Shown here piece by piece: positions 55,153 to 63,965 of a stretch of DNA of 64,000 nt. The translations under genes were made by a program, and so were the position numbers. The notes under the pieces were generated by a model that saw only the letters and a list, made by a program, of their open reading frames with translations, did not search any database and was not told where the DNA came from. The DNA is from Candidatus Rokuibacteriota bacterium. GTDB taxonomy: Bacteria > Methylomirabilota > Methylomirabilia > Rokubacteriales > CSP1-6. Position 1 is the first letter of the stretch. Each line of letters opens with the position of its first letter. The stretch is from positions 30,843-94,842 of the forward strand of contig QHSX01000051.1 in NCBI GenBank assembly GCA_003221695.1, given 5' to 3'.

Positions 55153-56445
55153 CTATGGAGCGATCTGGCCCATCCCGCGCAGCATTCGCACCATCGGCGC
55201 CCGGAGCCGGCGCGGCGTCACGCGGCTCAGAGCCACCTCGGCGGCGCCCACGAAGGCGGCGAGCGAACCGATCGCCTCCACCAAGCCCGCGAGCGCCTCG
55301 TCCTGGTCCACGCGCCCCGATGCGGCCGGCGGCGCCTGCGCCTCGGCGAACCACGGCTCGAAGTGCACGCGACGGACCTCCAGCCGTCGCTCGGGGCGAT
55401 GAGTCTTGGCGTCGAGTCGGCCGATGAGGTGACCGTGATGGAGGATCGGCAGCGCGTAGTAGCCGTGCACGCGCTCGGGCCCGGGGGTGTAAACCTCGAT
55501 CCGGTATTCGAACCCGAACAGGCGCGCCACGCGGTCGCGATGCCAGAGAAGCGAGTCGAAGGGTGACAGGAGCGTCGTCCCGTGCGATGGCGCGGGCGGC
55601 CGCCCGGCGCGGGTCAGGGCGGGCAGGTCGCGGGTCAGCGCCAGCCAGCGACCGGGCGTTCCCTCGACGTCGATCTCGGTGACCTCGCCGCGCTTGTGCA
55701 TCGAGTGGAGCGCGGCCCGGCGGGCGCCCGGCAAGAAGCGGGGGAAGGTGAGATAGCGACTCAGGTCGGCCTCGGTCGCCGCGCCCATGGCGTGCAGGGA
55801 GCGCTCGAGGTGCCAGCGCCGGAACTCCTCGGACGAGGCCGCCTCGACGCCGAGCGCGTCCGGGATCGCTCGCTCGAGAAGGTCGAATCGCTTCTGAAAG
55901 TGGTGCCGGGAATGGACGGCGAGCGCGCCCGTCATCCACAGGTAGTGGAGCGCGTGCTGGACGGGCTTCCAGTCCCACCACCCACCGCGGCCGCCGGTCG
56001 GGCGCCTGCCGTCGAAGTCCGCGTTGCCCATCGGCCCGTTGGCCTGGACGGCCGCCTTCACCCGGCTCAACACCCTGGCGTTCCGGCGCAGCCAGTCGGA
56101 CCAGCCGGTGTGCCGGATACGATAATCGAGCATGGCGCGCCGCCACCACGGCAGCATCGAGGTCGGCACGAGGCAGGCGGCGTGCGCCCAGTACTCGAAC
56201 AGGAGCCGGCGGCGGTAGACGAGCCGGTCGAGCCGCGCGCGGTCGTACGGGCCGAAGCGGCTCCACACCGTCAGGTAGTGAGCGCGATCGAGGACGTTGA
56301 TGGAATCCACCTGGAGCCCGCCCACGTCTTCGACGAAGCGAGCGAGGCGCCTGGCGGTCAGCGCGGTCGCGCGGGGGCGGCCGAGGTGCTGCCGCTCGAG
56401 GAAGAACGCCGCGACTGCGCGAAGCGGAAGCGCTGGGCGTGGCAT
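55153..56445 (-). CDS. YcaQ-like winged-helix DNA glycosylase
   Basis: This 430-residue HTH_42-family protein has L-Q-V-D-S-I-N near residue 45, the QxD catalytic motif of YcaQ/AlkX glycosylases, which unhook DNA interstrand crosslinks and remove bulky alkyl adducts. Three winged-helix modules follow, with Y-W-A-H-A-A-C, S-P-F-D-S-L-L-W-H-R-D-R and Y-Y-A-L-P-I-L-H-H-G-H-L-I-G-R-L-D. ATG 56445 (M-P-R-P-A-L-P) is used; ATG 56463 in frame is an alternative. It may protect against DNA-damaging natural products. Confidence 0.88.
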   Translation of the reverse strand: MPRPALPLRAVAAFFLERQHLGRPRATALTARRLARFVEDVGGLQVDSINVLDRAHYLTVWSRFGPYDRARLDRLVYRRRLLFEYWAHAACLVPTSMLPWWRRAMLDYRIRHTGWSDWLRRNARVLSRVKAAVQANGPMGNADFDGRRPTGGRGGWWDWKPVQHALHYLWMTGALAVHSRHHFQKRFDLLERAIPDALGVEAASSEEFRRWHLERSLHAMGAATEADLSRYLTFPRFLPGARRAALHSMHKRGEVTEIDVEGTPGRWLALTRDLPALTRAGRPPAPSHGTTLLSPFDSLLWHRDRVARLFGFEYRIEVYTPGPERVHGYYALPILHHGHLIGRLDAKTHRPERRLEVRRVHFEPWFAEAQAPPAASGRVDQDEALAGLVEAIGSLAAFVGAAEVALSRVTPRRLRAPMVRMLRGMGQIAP

Positions 56446-56488
56446 CCTGTTGAAGGGTACCACCCGGTCGCGCGAGGAGGAGCTGACG

Positions 56489-58165
56489 ATGCGCCAGAAA
56501 GAGAAGAACGGACCGCTGAGCGTTCAGGCTATCGCGGGAACGCACGTCGTGCTCCTCGGCATGAATCTGCCCGAGCAAGCATGTCCGGGGCTTCTGGGCT
56601 TCGCGATCCGACGGCACGACCATACGGAGGGCGAGGTGTACTGGCTGCGCGCGTACAAGACGTTCGCGAGCGTCGAGCCCCATCCGGCCAGGGGCGTGTT
56701 GTACTCGACGCGCAAGCATCCGATTCAGGGGTTCACCTGGTCGGATTTCTCGGCCAAGCCCGGGTACGACTACACCTACGAGGTCGTGGCGCTCCGCGGA
56801 ACACCGGCGGAGCTCAAGGCGTCGGAGAAGGTCGAGGTGAAGGTCAGGACGGAGACGGCGAGGGTCGCGGGGAGCCCGCACCACGTGCACTTCAACCGCG
56901 GCGCCGCCGCCTCGCAAGAATATACTCGGCGCTTCGGCGACAAGTCGCCGACGGTCGTGGGGCCGGCGGCGTTTGATTGGCTCTCGCGCGGGGCGGCCGA
57001 GGCGATCAAGGCGTTTATCGAACGGGCCACGGGCCCCGGCTGGGGGCTGCGGGTCAGCGCCTACGAGTTCAGCGACGCCAGGGTGCTGGGCGCCCTGAAA
57101 GAGGCGTGGGCGACGCGTCAGGCGGACGTGCGCATCCTCTACCACGCCATGAACGACGCCCAGAAGACGAAGAACGAGGCGGCGATCAAGAAGAGCGGGC
57201 TGGTCGGGATCTGCGAGGCACGCAAGGCCACCGGGCTCAAGCTCTCGCACAACAAGATCATCATTCTGACGAAGGGCGGCGTGGCACAGGCCGTGCTGAC
57301 GGGGTCGACCAACTTCAGTGAGGGCGGGATCTACGGGCACAGTAACGTGGTGCACGTCTGTGAGATCAATCACATCGCCGCGGAGTACCTCTGGCTCTGG
57401 AACGAGCTGAAGAAGAACGACGCCAAGAAGGTCGTTGCGCCGCTGCTCGAGGGCCGGACGCCGCTTCCGGCCGGCCCGACGAAGCCGGGAACCGCGCCGA
57501 TCTTCAGCCCGCGGCCGGACCTGGACGCGCTCGAGTGGTATGCCAAGCAGGCGAAGGACGCTGACGATGCGCTGTTCATGACCTTCGCCTTCGGCATGCA
57601 CGATCTCTTCCAGGACGCCTACCGCACCGGCAAGGCGCGGCTGCGCTATGCGCTGATGGAGAAGATGAGCGGCCCGACCAGAACCGAGGCGCAGCGAAAG
57701 GCCAACGAGGCGAAGATCATCGCGCTGCGCAAGATGGAGCCGAACAAGTTCGCCATCGGGGCCTACCTGGGCAACGGCGCGTTTGACCGCTGGCTCGCCG
57801 AACGCCTCTCCGGACTAAACGTCAACGTGCGCTACTTGCACACCAAGTACATGCTGGTCGATCCGCTCGGCGAGAATCCGCTGGTGGTGAGCGGGTCGGC
57901 GAATTTCAGCGAGGCGTCCACCGAGGACAACGACGAGAACATGCTGATCATCCGTGGCGACACACGGGTGGCGGATATCTACGCTGGCGAGTTCATGCGG
58001 CTCTACAACCACTTCGCGTTCCGTGACTGGCTGTCCCAACATCCCGACCCGGACAAGGCGCAGGTCTCTCGACTGGACGAAACGGACACGTGGTGGAAGA
58101 GGTACTTCGGCGGCTCGTTCGCGTCACGCCAGCGCGAGTACTTCGCCGGCTCACCGCGGAACTGA
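56489..58165 (+). CDS. Phospholipase D-like protein with degenerate first HKD motif
   Basis: The 558-residue protein has an N-terminal beta-rich segment of fibronectin-III type (W-L-R-A-Y-K-T-F ... Y-D-Y-T-Y-E-V-V-A-L) and two PLD halves. The first motif reads H-N-K-I-I-I-L-T (Thr for Asp) followed by G-S-T-N-F-S-E. The second is complete: H-T-K-Y-M-L-V-D, then G-S-A-N-F-S-E. It probably hydrolyses phosphodiesters of lipid or nucleic acid using the His pair. GAGGAGGAG precedes the ATG. There is no signal peptide. It is divergent from the glycosylase gene, with only 43 nt between the starts. Confidence 0.85.
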   Translation: MRQKEKNGPLSVQAIAGTHVVLLGMNLPEQACPGLLGFAIRRHDHTEGEVYWLRAYKTFASVEPHPARGVLYSTRKHPIQGFTWSDFSAKPGYDYTYEVVALRGTPAELKASEKVEVKVRTETARVAGSPHHVHFNRGAAASQEYTRRFGDKSPTVVGPAAFDWLSRGAAEAIKAFIERATGPGWGLRVSAYEFSDARVLGALKEAWATRQADVRILYHAMNDAQKTKNEAAIKKSGLVGICEARKATGLKLSHNKIIILTKGGVAQAVLTGSTNFSEGGIYGHSNVVHVCEINHIAAEYLWLWNELKKNDAKKVVAPLLEGRTPLPAGPTKPGTAPIFSPRPDLDALEWYAKQAKDADDALFMTFAFGMHDLFQDAYRTGKARLRYALMEKMSGPTRTEAQRKANEAKIIALRKMEPNKFAIGAYLGNGAFDRWLAERLSGLNVNVRYLHTKYMLVDPLGENPLVVSGSANFSEASTEDNDENMLIIRGDTRVADIYAGEFMRLYNHFAFRDWLSQHPDPDKAQVSRLDETDTWWKRYFGGSFASRQREYFAGSPRN

Positions 58166-58174
58166 CCGGGAGCC

Positions 58175-59110
58175 CTAGGATTTCGCCGCCACCTCCTGGG
58201 CGAACGCGCGGAGCGCGTCCCAGTCGTACGGGCCGTCGCGGAAGGCGATGTTGACGCGGGCGCAGCCGGCGTCGCGGAAGGCGGCGACCATCTCGGAGGC
58301 CTGCTTGGGGGTGCCTCGGAGCCAGCCCGTTCGCCCCTGGCCATCGCCCCAGTGCTGTCGGAAGGTCTCCTCTCCGCGCGCAGCCCCCTTGCCGTCGGCG
58401 CCCATGTAGAACCCCAGGTTGACGGTGCGGAGGATCGTCTTCGGGTCGCGCCCTTCTTTCTCGCACCACTGGTCCAGCACCTTGCCCTTCGCGATCCACT
58501 CCTCGGGGCCGATGTAGGGCGCGTTCCAGCCGTCGGCGTAGCGCGCGGCCGCCCGGAGCGTCCGCTTCTCGCCGCGACCCCCGATCCAGATGGGGACGCG
58601 CGGCTGGAGCGGCTTCGGATTGTTCGGCGCGTTCTCGAGCCTGAAGTGCGTGCCGTGAAAGCTCGAGCGGCGCGATTCGGGGTCGAGGAGCATGCGCATG
58701 ATCTGCGCGTACTCCTCGAGCATGTCCTCTCGGACCCCGATCCGAGGAAAGTCGTAGCCGAAGGCGCGCGCCTCGATCTCGTGCCAGCCGGCGCCGAGGC
58801 CGCAGTCGACGCGGCCGCCGGAGAGGTGGTCGATGGTGGTGAGCGACTTCGCGTGAAGCCCGGGATTACGGTACGCGACGCAGTAGACGAGGGCGCCGAG
58901 CCGGACGCGCTTGGTCTCCACGGCGGCGGCCGTCAGCGTCGCGATCGCCTCGAAGCAGTCGAGGTCACCACCGCGGGGCGGAGATTCCTGAAAGTGATCG
59001 GAGACGGAGAACCAGTCGAAGCCCTGCGCGTCGGCGAATTTCCAGAGGCGGCGCATCTCCTCGAGCGGACCGCCCATGTGGCCGATGTGGATCCCGAACG
59101 TCATCGCCAT
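58175..59110 (-). CDS. LLM-class F420-dependent-type oxidoreductase
   Basis: This 311-residue luciferase-like TIM-barrel enzyme has F-D-W-F-S-V-S-D-H-F-Q-E, R-L-G-A-L-V-Y-C-V-A-Y-R-N-P, G-L-G-A-G-W-H-E-I-E-A-R-A-F-G and P-I-W-I-G-G-R-G-E-K-R-T-L, typical of the F420-dependent LLM branch. The flavin cofactor cannot be read directly. It ends 9 nt after the convergent phospholipase D gene stop and follows the amidohydrolase gene by 19 nt. Confidence 0.85.
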   Translation of the reverse strand: MAMTFGIHIGHMGGPLEEMRRLWKFADAQGFDWFSVSDHFQESPPRGGDLDCFEAIATLTAAAVETKRVRLGALVYCVAYRNPGLHAKSLTTIDHLSGGRVDCGLGAGWHEIEARAFGYDFPRIGVREDMLEEYAQIMRMLLDPESRRSSFHGTHFRLENAPNNPKPLQPRVPIWIGGRGEKRTLRAAARYADGWNAPYIGPEEWIAKGKVLDQWCEKEGRDPKTILRTVNLGFYMGADGKGAARGEETFRQHWGDGQGRTGWLRGTPKQASEMVAAFRDAGCARVNIAFRDGPYDWDALRAFAQEVAAKS

Positions 59111-59129
59111 CCGCGGCTCCGTGCCTCAC

Positions 59130-60215
59130 TCAACCCATCAGGAGCTTGCCCGGCACCTCGCGCCCCATGGTCTTGATCTGGTCTCGCGTGATGCCCTCGG
59201 CCAGAAGGCCGGCGACGAGCATCGCGTAGCCGTCGGGTTGCGACGGGTTGCCCGTCTGCCCGAGGTCCGTGCCCAGAATGAAATGCTGCGCGCCGACCTC
59301 CTTGATGTGGCTCGCCGATTCCTTGTACGTGACCTGGCGCCAGTGGCGCATCCAGGGGAGGTGGGCCTGCGGGCCCATGAGCGGCCCCATCGCATCGATC
59401 TCCATCAGGGCGCCCATCGCCGCGGCTTTTTTCATCTGCTCGGTCGTCATGTTGACGACGTCGAACTCGGCGTGGGTGACGACGATCCGATCGCAGCCCG
59501 CGTCGCGCGCGGCGTCGACGATCGCGAGCACCTCGGTCGGCGAGGCGTGGCCGGTGCAGAGGACGAGCTTCTGCTGGGCGCAGATCTTCGCGATCTCGCG
59601 AAGCGCGGGCAGCGCCTTGCCGTCGGCGCCCACGACCTTGATGCCCTCCGGGGCGTCCTTGAAGTGCTTCACATGGTTGTCGGCGTCGAAGGTCGGCAGC
59701 CAGACGACCCGGCCGTAGCCCCCCTGCATCCGCCACATCCACTGGACGGCTTCGGGGTTGAGGCCGCCTGCGGCACCGTTCAGCGTGACCCCGCCGAACG
59801 CCTTGATCCCAGGGTTGTGCTTGCGGACGAGCCACGCGCGATCGGCCGTGAGCGCCACATGGTTCTTGAGGACGACGGCCTCCATCTTGCGGGCCATGTA
59901 GAGCTGCGCCATCTCGTCGTCGTCCACCGCCCGCCCGAAGACGTCGGGAGCGCAGTGATTGTGAAAGTCGATCAGCCCCTCGATCGGGCTGACCGCCGGG
60001 GGCGGGGGCGGGAAGACGCGCACCTGGGCCGCCGCCTTCGCCGGCACGCTCCCGAGCGCGGCGAGGCCGGCGACGCCTCCGACCGCCGTCTTGAGGAAGT
60101 CCCGACGGCTCCCGCCGTCCGGCGCGACCGCGGACCCGTGCGGCGTCGCCGGGTGCCCCCAGCTGTGGCCGCAGCAGTTGGTGAACCGCCATCGGGGGAG
60201 CATGAACGGATTCAT
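59130..60215 (-). CDS. Amidohydrolase-like protein with Tat signal (DUF6282-type)
   Basis: The 361-residue protein has an N-terminal twin-arginine stretch S-R-R-D-F-L-K-T-A-V-G-G-V-A-G-L-A-A-L-G about 36 residues in, suggesting export. The TIM-barrel part has D-F-H-N-H-C-A-P-D (metal His pair), L-C-T-G-H-A-S-P-T-E and V-T-H-A-E-F-D, with L-G-T-D-L-G-Q near the end. The reaction is unknown; such proteins resemble dihydroorotase or phosphotriesterase folds. The long leader before the Tat motif may mean that translation begins at a later ATG. Confidence 0.7.
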   Translation of the reverse strand: MNPFMLPRWRFTNCCGHSWGHPATPHGSAVAPDGGSRRDFLKTAVGGVAGLAALGSVPAKAAAQVRVFPPPPPAVSPIEGLIDFHNHCAPDVFGRAVDDDEMAQLYMARKMEAVVLKNHVALTADRAWLVRKHNPGIKAFGGVTLNGAAGGLNPEAVQWMWRMQGGYGRVVWLPTFDADNHVKHFKDAPEGIKVVGADGKALPALREIAKICAQQKLVLCTGHASPTEVLAIVDAARDAGCDRIVVTHAEFDVVNMTTEQMKKAAAMGALMEIDAMGPLMGPQAHLPWMRHWRQVTYKESASHIKEVGAQHFILGTDLGQTGNPSQPDGYAMLVAGLLAEGITRDQIKTMGREVPGKLLMG

Positions 60216-60278
60216 CGGACGCCTCCTCGTTGGGACCGCCCCGTCAGGAAGTGGGCCAGGCAGCCACGGTGCAACGTC

Positions 60279-61946
60279 TCACTTGAACGCGGGGTCGATG
60301 CGGACGTCGACCAGGTACGGGCCGCCGCTCGCGATCGCCCGATCGAGCGCGGGGGCGATCTCCGGCGCCTTGTCCAGGCGCTCGCCCGGGACGCCGAGCG
60401 CCCGCGCCATGCCGACGAAGTCGATGAGCGGCTCGAGGTCCATCCCGACGTACCGATCGTCCTCGGCGGAGAAGCCCTTGAGCGCGCGTGTGCGCTGCTT
60501 GAGGATCCGGTACGACGCGTTGTTGAAGATCACGTAGACGACCGCGAGCGACTCGCGGGCCGCGGTCCAGAGCGCCTGGTTCGTGTACATGGCGCTGCCG
60601 TCGCCGATCAGCGCGAGGACGGGCCGGTCGCGGAGCGCGAGCTTGACGCCGAGCGCGGCCGGCAGCCCCCAGCCGATGCCACCGCCGCGGATCCCGAAGA
60701 AGCTCTTCGGGTCGGCGCAGCGGAAGAAGTGGCGCACGCCCTGCGCCGAGGAGATCGACTCGTCCACGATCACGGCGTCCTTCGGCGCGCGCTTGGCGAG
60801 CTCGTGGACGAGCGTGAGCGGCGGGATCGGCACGCGCGTGACCTCCCGGTCGGCCCGCTGCGCGAGTTCCGCGCGCTCGCGCTCCCAGGCGGCGCTCACC
60901 GCGTCGGTTCGCCGGCGAGCGTCAGGATGACCCCGGGCGCCGGTCAGACGCCGGACCGCCTCGCTGAGCTCGGGGAGCGTCGCCTTGGGCTCGCCCTGGA
61001 TCGCCACGGCGGCGGGGTAGTTCTTGCCGAGCTCCCACGGGTTGACGTCGAGGTGGACGATGGGGACGCCGGGCGGCATCGGGTCCACGTCGTCGGGTAG
61101 CGAGAGCGTGAAGAGGTCGCCACCCACCGAGAAGAGCAGGTCGTGGCGCATCAGGAGGGCGCGGATCGGCGGCCCGAGCCGCGGCATGGACCCCGAGTAG
61201 AGCGGGTGCGTGAAGGGGAAGCTGCAGGTCGACGCTACGCCCTCGGTCATCACCGGGGCGCCGACCAGCTCGGCCAGCTCCACCAGCTCCGCGAGGGCGT
61301 CACTGTGGGCGACCGCGTCGCCGGCGACCAGGAGCGGGCGCTCGGCCTTCGCCAGGAGCCGCGCCGCCTCGGCGATCGCCCCGCGGTCGCCGACGATCCG
61401 CCGGGCGACGCGCGTGGGCGCCGTGAGGTCGAGGTCGCGCTCGGAGTTCAGGACGTCGACCGGGAGCGAGAGGAAGACGGGCCCCGTCGGATGGGTGAGC
61501 GCGGTCTTCGCCGCGCGGTGCACGATCCGCGGAAGGTCCTCGAGGCGGCGCGCCTCCGTGGACCACTTCACGAAGGGCTGGGCGATCGGCGGCAAGTCAG
61601 ACCAGAGGATCGGCTCGGTGACCGTGAAGCTCTGGTCGTGCTGCCCCGCGGTCAGGAGCAGAGGTGCGCCGGACTTCTGCGCGTCGTAGAGCATGCCCAT
61701 CGCGTTGCCGAGACCCGGCGAGACGTGCACGTTTGCCGCGGCGAGCCCACCCGACGCCTGGGCATAGCCGTCGGCCATCGCGATGGCGACCGCCTCCTGG
61801 AGCGCCAGCACGTAGTGGATCCCGGGCTCGCGCGCGAGCCCGTCCATCAGCGGCAGCTCGGTGGTCCCGGGGTTACCGAACATCACGGAGACGCCTTCCT
61901 GCTTGAGGAGCTCGAGGAACGCCTGCTTGCCGGCGAGGTATGGCAT
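60279..61946 (-). CDS. ThDP-dependent enzyme, benzoylformate decarboxylase-like
   Basis: This 555-residue thiamine-diphosphate enzyme has a catalytic Glu in L-A-L-Q-E-A-V-A (E51), N-V-H-V-S-P-G-L-G-N-A-M-G with the His used by benzoylformate decarboxylase, and the cofactor site G-D-G-S-A-M-Y-T-N-Q-A-L-W ... N-N-A-S-Y. It would decarboxylate or carboligate a 2-oxo acid, possibly an aromatic one. An in-frame GTG adds seven residues, but the ATG (M-P-Y-L-A-G-K-Q-A-F) fits the family start. It stands alone at the edge of the integrated element. Confidence 0.85.
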   Translation of the reverse strand: MPYLAGKQAFLELLKQEGVSVMFGNPGTTELPLMDGLAREPGIHYVLALQEAVAIAMADGYAQASGGLAAANVHVSPGLGNAMGMLYDAQKSGAPLLLTAGQHDQSFTVTEPILWSDLPPIAQPFVKWSTEARRLEDLPRIVHRAAKTALTHPTGPVFLSLPVDVLNSERDLDLTAPTRVARRIVGDRGAIAEAARLLAKAERPLLVAGDAVAHSDALAELVELAELVGAPVMTEGVASTCSFPFTHPLYSGSMPRLGPPIRALLMRHDLLFSVGGDLFTLSLPDDVDPMPPGVPIVHLDVNPWELGKNYPAAVAIQGEPKATLPELSEAVRRLTGARGHPDARRRTDAVSAAWERERAELAQRADREVTRVPIPPLTLVHELAKRAPKDAVIVDESISSAQGVRHFFRCADPKSFFGIRGGGIGWGLPAALGVKLALRDRPVLALIGDGSAMYTNQALWTAARESLAVVYVIFNNASYRILKQRTRALKGFSAEDDRYVGMDLEPLIDFVGMARALGVPGERLDKAPEIAPALDRAIASGGPYLVDVRIDPAFK

Positions 61947-61998
61947 AGGGCCAGATGATAAGCTCACAACTGCGTGGAAGGGAAGTACTACCGAAAGA

Positions 61999-63102
61999 TC
62001 AGCTACTTACTACCTCGGCGGGTGCGCTCTGTGTTGATCTTGTGCTGAAACTGCCCGACCTTTCGGCCGGCTGCTCGGTCTTGAGCATCTCGCTCCGCAA
62101 GTGTTCCGGGGCGAGGTGCGCATACCGGAGGGTCATCTTCAGGTCCGCGTGGCCGAGGATCTCCTTCAGGGTCTGGAGCTGGCCTCCGCGCATCATGAAC
62201 CAGGACGCGAAGCTGTGCCGCAGGTCGTGGAAGTGGAGGTTGTCGATCCTCGCCGCCGCCACGGCGTTCTCGAACGCGGTGCGGATGTTCTGCAGCCGCC
62301 AGACGCGCCCCTCACGAGGCTCCGGCAGGGACGCCAGGACGTCGTAGACCGCCTGCCGCATCGGCACCTCGCGGCGCCGGCCTGACTTCGTCAGCTCCAG
62401 GCGGATAACGCCACGGCTCAGGTCGACACGGTCCCATGTCAGCCCGAGCAGCTCGCTCACGCGAAGACCCGTCTCCAGGGCCACCGTGACGATGTTGGCG
62501 AGCTGCGGGTTCCGGCTCGCGCGGCACGCGGCGAGGAGCCGCGCTTGTTCGTCGGGCTCCAGCCAGCGGAGCCGCCCCTGCGCCTCTTTCTCTAGACGGA
62601 TCTTGGGCACTGCCGGCAGCACTTCCCATTCCTCGTGCGCGAGCTTCAGCAGGTGGTGCAGCGCGGCCAGGTGGCGGTTGATGGCCGCAGCGGAGTAGTG
62701 CCGCTTCGTCTGCGGGCATGTGGCCGCGAGCCGCTGGGCCTTCCAAGCGCTGATCCTCGCGGCGGTGATCTGTGCCAGCGGCGTCTCTGCGGCGAAGTAC
62801 TCCGTGAACAGCTTCAGGGACCGCTCGTCGTTCTTGATCGATCGCTTCCGGCTCTTCGCTTGGAGATACCGCGCGACGGCGACGCCGAACGACAGGCTCG
62901 CGGCCTCGCCGCCATCCTTCGGCGCGATCCCCAGGCGATGCTCCGCGAGCGCTTGCTCCGCGTTCTCGCGGCTCCAGCCTGCGTCAGAGCGCCTGACCTG
63001 CTTGCCGTCCGCGCCCTGCGTTGTGAAGCCCCAGGCCACGCGCTTCTGCCGCTGGCCCGTGGGGCCCTTCGAGTACCAGATGCGTTTCGTGATCTTCGCC
63101 AT
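61999..63102 (-). CDS. Tyrosine recombinase / phage-type integrase
   Basis: This 367-residue site-specific recombinase has an N-terminal arm-binding segment (1-60), a core-binding SAM-like domain (about 68-165) and a catalytic domain with all conserved residues: Arg214 (T-G-L-R), Lys239 (L-T-K-S-G-R), His292-x-x-Arg295 (H-D-L-R-H), His318 (L-G-H-A-D) and the nucleophile Tyr327 (L-R-Y-A-H-L). AAAGGAG precedes the ATG by 6 nt. It catalyses integration and excision of a genomic island or prophage whose bulk lies beyond 64000. No tRNA attachment site is visible on the left. Confidence 0.93.
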   Translation of the reverse strand: MAKITKRIWYSKGPTGQRQKRVAWGFTTQGADGKQVRRSDAGWSRENAEQALAEHRLGIAPKDGGEAASLSFGVAVARYLQAKSRKRSIKNDERSLKLFTEYFAAETPLAQITAARISAWKAQRLAATCPQTKRHYSAAAINRHLAALHHLLKLAHEEWEVLPAVPKIRLEKEAQGRLRWLEPDEQARLLAACRASRNPQLANIVTVALETGLRVSELLGLTWDRVDLSRGVIRLELTKSGRRREVPMRQAVYDVLASLPEPREGRVWRLQNIRTAFENAVAAARIDNLHFHDLRHSFASWFMMRGGQLQTLKEILGHADLKMTLRYAHLAPEHLRSEMLKTEQPAERSGSFSTRSTQSAPAEVVSS

Positions 63103-63181
63103 CAGCTTCTCCTTTCGTTGCCTGCATCGTTCTGTCGTGCGGTTCGGGGCTCGCCTCACCCAATGCGAGGGTGACGGGATT

Positions 63182-63240
63182 ATGCTTGCAAGGCAGGCAC
63201 AATGTCAAGATGCTTGCCCTGCAGGCTAGTCCTGGACTAG
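63182..63240. promoter_or_regulatory. Operator-like cluster between integrase and divergent small gene
   Basis: ATGCTTGC-N3-GCAGGC occurs at 63182-63198 and again at 63210-63226, direct repeats 28 bp apart that are each nearly palindromic. They are followed by the perfect 15-bp palindrome CTAGTCC-T-GGACTAG at 63226-63240. The cluster fills the divergent gap and is the expected position for a repressor or excisionase site. Confidence 0.5.
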
Positions 63241-63246
63241 ACTGGC

Positions 63247-63405
63247 GTGGTGCGGTCCAAACGAGATCTGCTCGCGGAATACTTCGTCGAGTTCGCTCGG
63301 CGCGGCGGCAAGGCTCGCGCAAAGAACCTCACCGCCGAGCGTCGCCGCGCGATCGCCCGAAAGGCGGCGCGGGCGCGGTGGACGAAGGCGAGGAGGAGCC
63401 AGTGA
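63247..63405 (+). CDS. Small basic protein with GGxARAxxLTxE motif
   Basis: This 52-residue lysine/arginine-rich protein reads R-G-G-K-A-R-A-K-N-L-T-A-E-R-R-R-A-I-A-R-K-A-A-R-A-R-W, a pattern seen in many small bacterial proteins of unknown function. It starts with a GTG pair at 63247/63250 directly after a 15-bp palindrome; an in-frame stop at 63238 rules out a longer form. Its TGA overlaps the next gene's GTG as GTGA. DNA binding is plausible from its charge. Confidence 0.6.
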   Translation: MVRSKRDLLAEYFVEFARRGGKARAKNLTAERRRAIARKAARARWTKARRSQ

Positions 63406-63902
63406 CGGCCGATGAGTTTAGAAAGCGCCTAGCGGCCAGTGGAGCCGTTGAGTTTGGCGACAGCAAGCTTCGACTTCTGAGTCGCGCTCAGACGCCTGCG
63501 TTTGCCGGGCCGATCAGCGGCTCTGTCCACTATGGGATCGAGCGCTCGCGACTGACGCGCGGTAGAGGAGTGCTCTCCGGGACACAGGACTGGTTGATGA
63601 TTCTCGACGACCACCTTCTGTGGATCACAGGACGTGTGGCGGTAGAGAACAATGAGCAAACGCTTACCGTAGATCATCAGTTCTATCCGCTGACGTCGGT
63701 GCGTGCGTCCCTGCGTGCTGAATACGTGCCCACCATGTCTGACGGCATGGTGCTGCGGGCCGCGCATCTCGAAGTCACCGGCGCGACACCGCCTCTCGTC
63801 GTTGACGCCGATGCTGAGCGGGCAGCCAACGACGGGACGCTAGAGCCTGAATCGGTAGTGCTGTTCGCTCAGCACTTGACCGCGCGCGCGACCTCACGCT
63901 GA
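63402..63902 (+). CDS. Unknown protein of the integrated element
   Basis: The 166-residue protein starts with GTG (M-T-A-D-E-F-R-K-R-L-A-A-S-G-A-V-E-F-G), with AGGAGGAG just upstream. It is predicted mixed alpha/beta, with L-M-I-L-D-D-H-L-L-W-I-T-G and F-Y-P-L-T-S-V-R-A-S-L-R-A-E-Y-V-P. No family is recognised. Codon use is less GC-biased than in the chromosomal genes. It is translationally coupled to the preceding small basic protein. Confidence 0.65.
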   Translation: MTADEFRKRLAASGAVEFGDSKLRLLSRAQTPAFAGPISGSVHYGIERSRLTRGRGVLSGTQDWLMILDDHLLWITGRVAVENNEQTLTVDHQFYPLTSVRASLRAEYVPTMSDGMVLRAAHLEVTGATPPLVVDADAERAANDGTLEPESVVLFAQHLTARATSR

Positions 63903-63965
63903 ACAGTGCCTTCAGCCGCCGCCAGAGTCTACGAAGGGCGGCTCCAGAAACCGCGGGGCTCACGA

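Noticed and set aside
61947..61998. tRNA or attachment site left of the integrase
   Set aside because: No cloverleaf-like sequence or direct repeat of the expected kind is visible in the 50-nt gap, so no att site is called.
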